This document shows, piece by piece, positions 60,710 through 64,000 of a DNA stretch of 64,000 nucleotides. Each line of letters opens with the position of its first letter. The first letter of the stretch is position 1. Under the pieces are notes generated by a model, which saw only the letters and a program-made list of their open reading frames with translations, did not search any database and had not been told where the DNA came from. The position numbers and the translations under genes are program-made. Source of the stretch: Microbacterium abyssi (GTDB lineage Bacteria > Actinomycetota > Actinomycetes > Actinomycetales > Microbacteriaceae); the NCBI RefSeq assembly GCF_015277895.1, contig NZ_CP063815.1, positions 1,178,001 to 1,242,000 of the forward strand, read 5' to 3'.

Positions 60710-60868
60710 TCATGACAGGTCTTCGGCGTCCTCCTCATCCCACTCGGTGTCAGCATCGACAACGGCTTCTTGCTCCGATACAAAGTCGGGGTCAACGTCT
60801 TCCCCCTCTGGATTCGGGTCGTTTTGGGGAAGCGCATCTTCCGGGTACACAGGCTCGCTCACGATCAT
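60710..60868 (-). CDS. Small acidic protein, 52 aa, unknown function
   Basis: This short reading frame encodes a protein with about 20 Asp and Glu residues and no hydrophobic stretch (it begins IVSEPVYPEDALPQ and ends WDEEDAEDLS). Similar very short acidic proteins exist in Microbacteriaceae, as I recall, without a known role. A ribosome-binding site, ACGGAG, fits either the ATG at 60868 (too close) or the GTG at 60862 (6-nt spacing), giving 50-52 residues. It lies alone and convergent between the PPT and DUF6541 genes. Confidence 0.5.
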   Translation of the reverse strand: MIVSEPVYPEDALPQNDPNPEGEDVDPDFVSEQEAVVDADTEWDEEDAEDLS

Positions 60869-60922
60869 CTCCGTTCGTCTAGACGACAAGATTCTCACGC
60901 GCCGCCCTCGCCACCACGGCCC

Positions 60923-60951
60923 TTGACAGCGAATCGCGACCGGGAGAAAAT
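60923..60951 (+). promoter_or_regulatory. Sigma-70-type promoter TTGACA-17-GAAAAT
   Basis: A perfect -35 (60923-60928) and a GAAAAT -10 (60946-60951) are 17 nt apart. The start would fall near 60958 and give a leader of about 210 nt before the DUF6541 gene. It is the best two-box promoter in the window. Confidence 0.55.
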
Positions 60952-61079
60952 CGCCTCCAGCTCACTAGCGCTTCTGGACGGACGACGTCGGACGGTTGGT
61001 TCACTCCCGGCTCGCCGACAGGAGCCCGCGGTCGTGCACGATATCCTGGTTCGGTTGTTCGCGAGAGGAACCCGAAGCC

Positions 61080-61172
61080 ATGGAACGCACGAACTGCGCT
61101 GAGCCTGCGGGTTTTACGCGATTCCGTGACAGTAGACCCGGTCGCGGCCATATCCTGGCGGACCTCGGATGA
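61080..61172 (+). other. Possible 30-codon upstream open reading frame before the DUF6541 gene
   Basis: An ATG at 61080 opens 30 codons that end TGA at 61170-61172. The stop overlaps the ATG of the next gene at 61169 (ATGATG). A GAGAGGA purine stretch lies 11 nt upstream. It could be a leader peptide coupled to the membrane protein or chance. Confidence 0.3.
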
Positions 61173-63058
61173 TGACCTGGATCTCACACGTCCCGGCACT
61201 GATCGCGGTTTTCGGGCTGCTCATCGTTCCCGGCTTGCCCGTGGCCTTCAGCGTCCGAGCGCGAGGAGTCTTTCGCCTGGGAATCGCCGTCGTCGTCTCA
61301 CTCGCCGTAATCGCGGCTGCGAGTCTCATCGCGCCGGTGCTGGGGCTGGGCTGGTCCCTGGTGCCGGTGGCGCTGGTCGCCGTAGTCGTCGGGATCGTCG
61401 CCCTGACGCTCCGGGCGATCGGCAGAGACGCTGGGGAGGAACCGGTAGGCACTTCATCGAAGTGGGTCTGGGGCGCAGTCGTCGCGGCTCTCTGCGGCTG
61501 GACGGGCATCGTTGCCCTCGGCATCGGCGCTGCGGACCATCCCAACCAGCTCTACGACGGGCTGTTCCACCTGAATCTCATCGAGTTCATCCTTCAGAAC
61601 TCGGACGCCTCCTCCCTGCACATGACGATGTCCACACCAGGACAGGCAACGGCCTTCTACCCGGCCCTCTGGCATGCCCTGGTGAGTCTGATCGTTCCCG
61701 TCTCGGGCAGCGTGGTCTCGGCGACGAATATCGTCACCCTAGGCGTCGTCGGGCTGATCTGGCCGGTCGCCGTCGCGTCGCTCACCAGCGTTGTGTTCCC
61801 GGCACGCCCGATCGCGGCAGCGGGAGCCACTCTCGCCTCATTCGGTTTCAGCGTCTTCCCGCTCGGGTTCCTCAATTGGGGCGTTCTCTACCCGAACCTG
61901 CTCGGAACAGTGCTGGTGCCGCTCTTCGTCGCGATCGTGGTCGCTGCGTTGCGGCCGGCACTCACGTGGAGCAGCCGGCTTCTCTGGTGCCTGGTCGGAA
62001 TCGCAGCCGTCGGTGCCATGGGCTTCGCCCATCCCTCGGCTCTGCTCGGCGGCATAGCTCTCGTCGTGCCGTTCCTCGTCGTGCGGACATGGACGGCGGC
62101 TTGCCGTGCGGGGCTGGTCGCCCGTGTGGTGATACTCGTCCTTCTCTGCCTCGGCCTCGTGGCGTTGGCGATCGTATGGATCAAGGCGAACGTCACAACG
62201 AATCACTGGCTTCCCTCCGAGACGATGGCACAAGCCGTGGGCGAGGTGCTGTTGCTGAGCCCTGTGGAGCGAACGGCGGGTCTTCTGCTCGGCCCTCTGG
62301 CTGCTATCGGCATCTGGCAGGTCGTGCGGATGAAGCTATGGTGGGTCCTAGCTTCTTACGTGCTGAGCGTCGGGTTCTATCTCGCTTCAGCATGGTTCCC
62401 CATCCTCTCGCTTCGCAGTCTGCTCGTCGGAGTCTGGTACGACGACACCACGCGCGTCGGGGCGCTGCTGGCGATGTGGGGGTTGCCTCTCGCCGGTCTC
62501 GGCGTGGCCGTCGTGACTTCCTGGCTCCGGGCACGGTGGGAGAATGGGGCACGGCTCCCAGTGATCGCGCTGGCGACGCTGATCGCGTTCGCGGCAGCGA
62601 GCCACCTCATCATGCTCACCTCAGACGTCCTGCAGATGCGCCGCGTGAGCTTTCAGTTCGGTGACGCGTCACGGGGACTCTCAGCCGATGAGGCCGCTCT
62701 CTTCGGCAAAGCCGACGCAGTGCTCGATGAGGACAGCGTGGTGATCGGCGATCCGCTGACGGGTGCGGCTCTGCTCTACGCGTACACAGGTCACGATGTG
62801 GTCTTCCCGCACGTGGCCGGCCGATACGGGGAGGACGCCACCTTCCTCGCCCGCAATCTTGTCGATGGCGACGCCGCGGTTTGCGCGGCAGTGGACCGGA
62901 TGGGTGTCACGCATGCACTGGATTTCGGCGACCGCACGTTTTTCGAGAGTCAGTCGCCGCGGTTCACAGGGCTGCACGACTTGAACGAGTCGCCGATTCT
63001 CACCCCCGTCGCCACCGTCGGCGAGGCCACGCTGTACGAAGTCAGCGGCTGCGAGTAG
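61169..63058 (+). CDS. DUF6541-type polytopic membrane protein
   Basis: This 629-residue integral membrane protein has about 13 hydrophobic helices through residue 480 and an external C-terminal domain of about 140 residues. The first external loop has HPNQLYDGLFHLNLIEFI (about residue 117), with acidic and His residues as in GT-C enzymes, and TAFYPALWHALV (about 165). These match the actinobacterial DUF6541 family in wall-glycan loci, which is probably related to GT-C glycosyltransferases. The C-terminal part ends in a Cys. Two ATGs (61169, 61172) are possible. It overlaps the convergent DUF2304 gene by 17 nt. Confidence 0.75.
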   Translation: MMTWISHVPALIAVFGLLIVPGLPVAFSVRARGVFRLGIAVVVSLAVIAAASLIAPVLGLGWSLVPVALVAVVVGIVALTLRAIGRDAGEEPVGTSSKWVWGAVVAALCGWTGIVALGIGAADHPNQLYDGLFHLNLIEFILQNSDASSLHMTMSTPGQATAFYPALWHALVSLIVPVSGSVVSATNIVTLGVVGLIWPVAVASLTSVVFPARPIAAAGATLASFGFSVFPLGFLNWGVLYPNLLGTVLVPLFVAIVVAALRPALTWSSRLLWCLVGIAAVGAMGFAHPSALLGGIALVVPFLVVRTWTAACRAGLVARVVILVLLCLGLVALAIVWIKANVTTNHWLPSETMAQAVGEVLLLSPVERTAGLLLGPLAAIGIWQVVRMKLWWVLASYVLSVGFYLASAWFPILSLRSLLVGVWYDDTTRVGALLAMWGLPLAGLGVAVVTSWLRARWENGARLPVIALATLIAFAAASHLIMLTSDVLQMRRVSFQFGDASRGLSADEAALFGKADAVLDEDSVVIGDPLTGAALLYAYTGHDVVFPHVAGRYGEDATFLARNLVDGDAAVCAAVDRMGVTHALDFGDRTFFESQSPRFTGLHDLNESPILTPVATVGEATLYEVSGCE

Positions 63059-63416
63059 TTCCTTCGTCATCTTCCGCCGTCCGCTCTTCGCGCCCCGTCG
63101 CCTCGAGCAGAGCCGTCTTGCGAGCGAGCAAGGTGATCTCGCGCTGCAACGCCAGATTGCGTCGATACTGCGTGTACACGAACGCGAGGAACATGATCAC
63201 CAGCGCGTACAGGAGCAGATCGGTCCCGCGACCGACGCCGATGAGCGAAGCAACCCAGGTGAGCCACTGCGGGAACAGGATCGAGAGAACCGCGGCGAAG
63301 ACGAAGAGCCCGAGGAGGATGCGCCGGATCGCGAGATGGCTATCGGCGCCTGTGCGCCGCATCATGAATGCGGCGAGGAGCACGACAGCCACGATCAGCA
63401 GAAACTGAATCCACAT
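63042..63416 (-). CDS. DUF2304 membrane protein
   Basis: This 124-residue protein has three hydrophobic segments (about 2-18, 33-52 and 65-85) and a basic, Arg/Glu-rich helical tail. DUF2304 proteins are usually encoded after a GT2 of the polyprenyl-phosphate type, as here (3-nt gap), and may keep the transferase at the membrane or move its product. Its 3' end overlaps the DUF6541 gene by 17 nt. Confidence 0.8.
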   Translation of the reverse strand: MWIQFLLIVAVVLLAAFMMRRTGADSHLAIRRILLGLFVFAAVLSILFPQWLTWVASLIGVGRGTDLLLYALVIMFLAFVYTQYRRNLALQREITLLARKTALLEATGREERTAEDDEGTTRSR

Positions 63417-63419
63417 GTT

Positions 63420-64000
63420 CTACCTCACCACCAGATCGACCAGGATGTTCACCGAGTTGAGCACGCTCTGGCCCTTCGCCTTCGAGTAGTCCGTGTAGAG
63501 CAGTTCGACGGGGTGCTCGGTCCACGGCAGCCCCGTGCGTCCGATCTCGAGGACGATCTCCGTCGCGTGCGCCATCCTGTCCTGCTTGAGCTCGATCTTC
63601 TCTGCAGCATCACGCCGGATGACGCGCAGGCCGTTGTGCGCGTCTGTGAGCCGCATTCCCGTTGTCATGTTGGTCACCCAGACAGCGGTCTTGAGCACCA
63701 CCTTCTTCATCCAGCCCGGTCGCGTGCGGTCGTCGAGGAATCTCGACCCGAAGACGACGGCGGTGTTCTGCGTGCGCACAACTGCGAGCATCGCCACAGC
63801 GTCTTCGACGCGATGTTGTCCGTCGGCGTCGAAGGTGACGATGTAGTCGCATTCCGGATGAAGCAGGGCGAAGTCGATACCGGTCTGCAGTGCCGCGCCC
63901 TGGCCGAGATTGACAGGGTGCCGCACGAGCCGGGCGCCCGCCGCGGCGGCGATATCGGCAGAGCCGTCTACGGAGCCGTCATCGATGCAGACGACGTTCG
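63420..64000 (-). CDS. Family 2 glycosyltransferase (polyprenyl-phosphate type), N-terminus outside the window
   Basis: The frame is open from the right window edge, giving about 193 residues. It shows VVCIDDGSVDGSADIAAA, HPVNLGQGAALQTGIDFAL, VTFDADGQHRVED (the DxD site), FGSRFLDDR and the C-terminal ELLYTDYSKAKGQS that is typical of dolichyl- or undecaprenyl-phosphate glycosyltransferases paired with DUF2304. The first residues and any further upstream gene lie beyond the window. It should charge a lipid carrier with a sugar for the same surface glycan. Confidence 0.88.
   Translation of the reverse strand, partial: NVVCIDDGSVDGSADIAAAAGARLVRHPVNLGQGAALQTGIDFALLHPECDYIVTFDADGQHRVEDAVAMLAVVRTQNTAVVFGSRFLDDRTRPGWMKKVVLKTAVWVTNMTTGMRLTDAHNGLRVIRRDAAEKIELKQDRMAHATEIVLEIGRTGLPWTEHPVELLYTDYSKAKGQSVLNSVNILVDLVVR

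Noticed and set aside
61126..62664. 512-codon frame on the + strand
   Set aside because: Out-of-frame reading of the DUF6541 gene. The real frame has clear membrane helices, while this one is Arg-rich.

Overview
The window is a contiguous stretch of a high-GC actinobacterial chromosome. Codon use, many GTG starts, leaderless-type promoters and gene content fit Microbacteriaceae, most likely Microbacterium or a close relative; this is an inference from content, not a database match. I see no insertion sequence, prophage, CRISPR array or integrase. Most of the window is ordinary vertically inherited chromosome, and the right third is a cell-surface glycan locus.

Region 1 (1-21.9 kb) is a DNA-repair and housekeeping block. 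It holds a truncated EEP-family membrane protein, a PHP phosphoesterase, an RhlE-type DEAD-box helicase, a ferritin-like protein, a DUF3107 protein, the helicase-nuclease pair adnA-adnB, a phosphotransferase-like protein, nudC, a UvrD2-type helicase, a ThiF/cyclodehydratase-like zinc protein, a DUF2342 metalloprotease-like protein, a PDZ/Lon-type S16 protease and a UPF0182 membrane protein. From memory this order parallels the Mycobacterium tuberculosis Rv3193c-Rv3211 neighbourhood. Several members look catalytically altered or shortened: the phosphotransferase lacks its catalytic loop, the DUF2342 protein lacks HExxH and UvrD2 lacks a C-terminal HRDC region.

Region 2 (21.9-38.4 kb) holds an LLM flavin oxidoreductase coupled to a GH13 trehalose-synthase-like enzyme, an initiator tRNA, a nitrilase-family amidase, an aminotransferase and an HtrA-type protease. 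Three CDP-glycerol glycerophosphotransferase-like enzymes with a GT2 follow (teichoic-acid-like polymer), then birA, a PH-domain membrane protein, purK-purE and an LCP-family ligase that probably attaches glycopolymers to peptidoglycan.

Region 3 (38.4-64 kb) is a surface-polysaccharide locus. It carries a sortase-type surface protein, a DUF4012 protein, several glycosyltransferases, a large secreted protein with eight degenerate Cys-containing SH3-like repeats, a flippase-like protein, three polysaccharide pyruvyl transferase (PPT) family proteins, two nitroreductase-fold proteins (one fused to a PPT), a GlfT2-like galactofuranosyltransferase, glf (UDP-galactopyranose mutase), a Wzm/Wzt-type ABC exporter, DUF6541 and DUF2304 membrane proteins and a partial GT2. 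Together they suggest synthesis, export and cell-wall attachment of a pyruvylated galactofuranose-containing glycan.

The strongest candidates for something new are: (i) the PPT / beta-sandwich / nitroreductase fusion, whose parts recur as separate genes 4-8 kb away; (ii) the SH3-like-repeat secreted protein; (iii) a perfect 20-bp inverted repeat that is at once the likely htrA terminator, the -10 region and the start codon of the next gene. At least fourteen genes have a TANNNT-like hexamer ending 6-7 nt before the start codon, which fixes many starts downstream of the longest possible ones.
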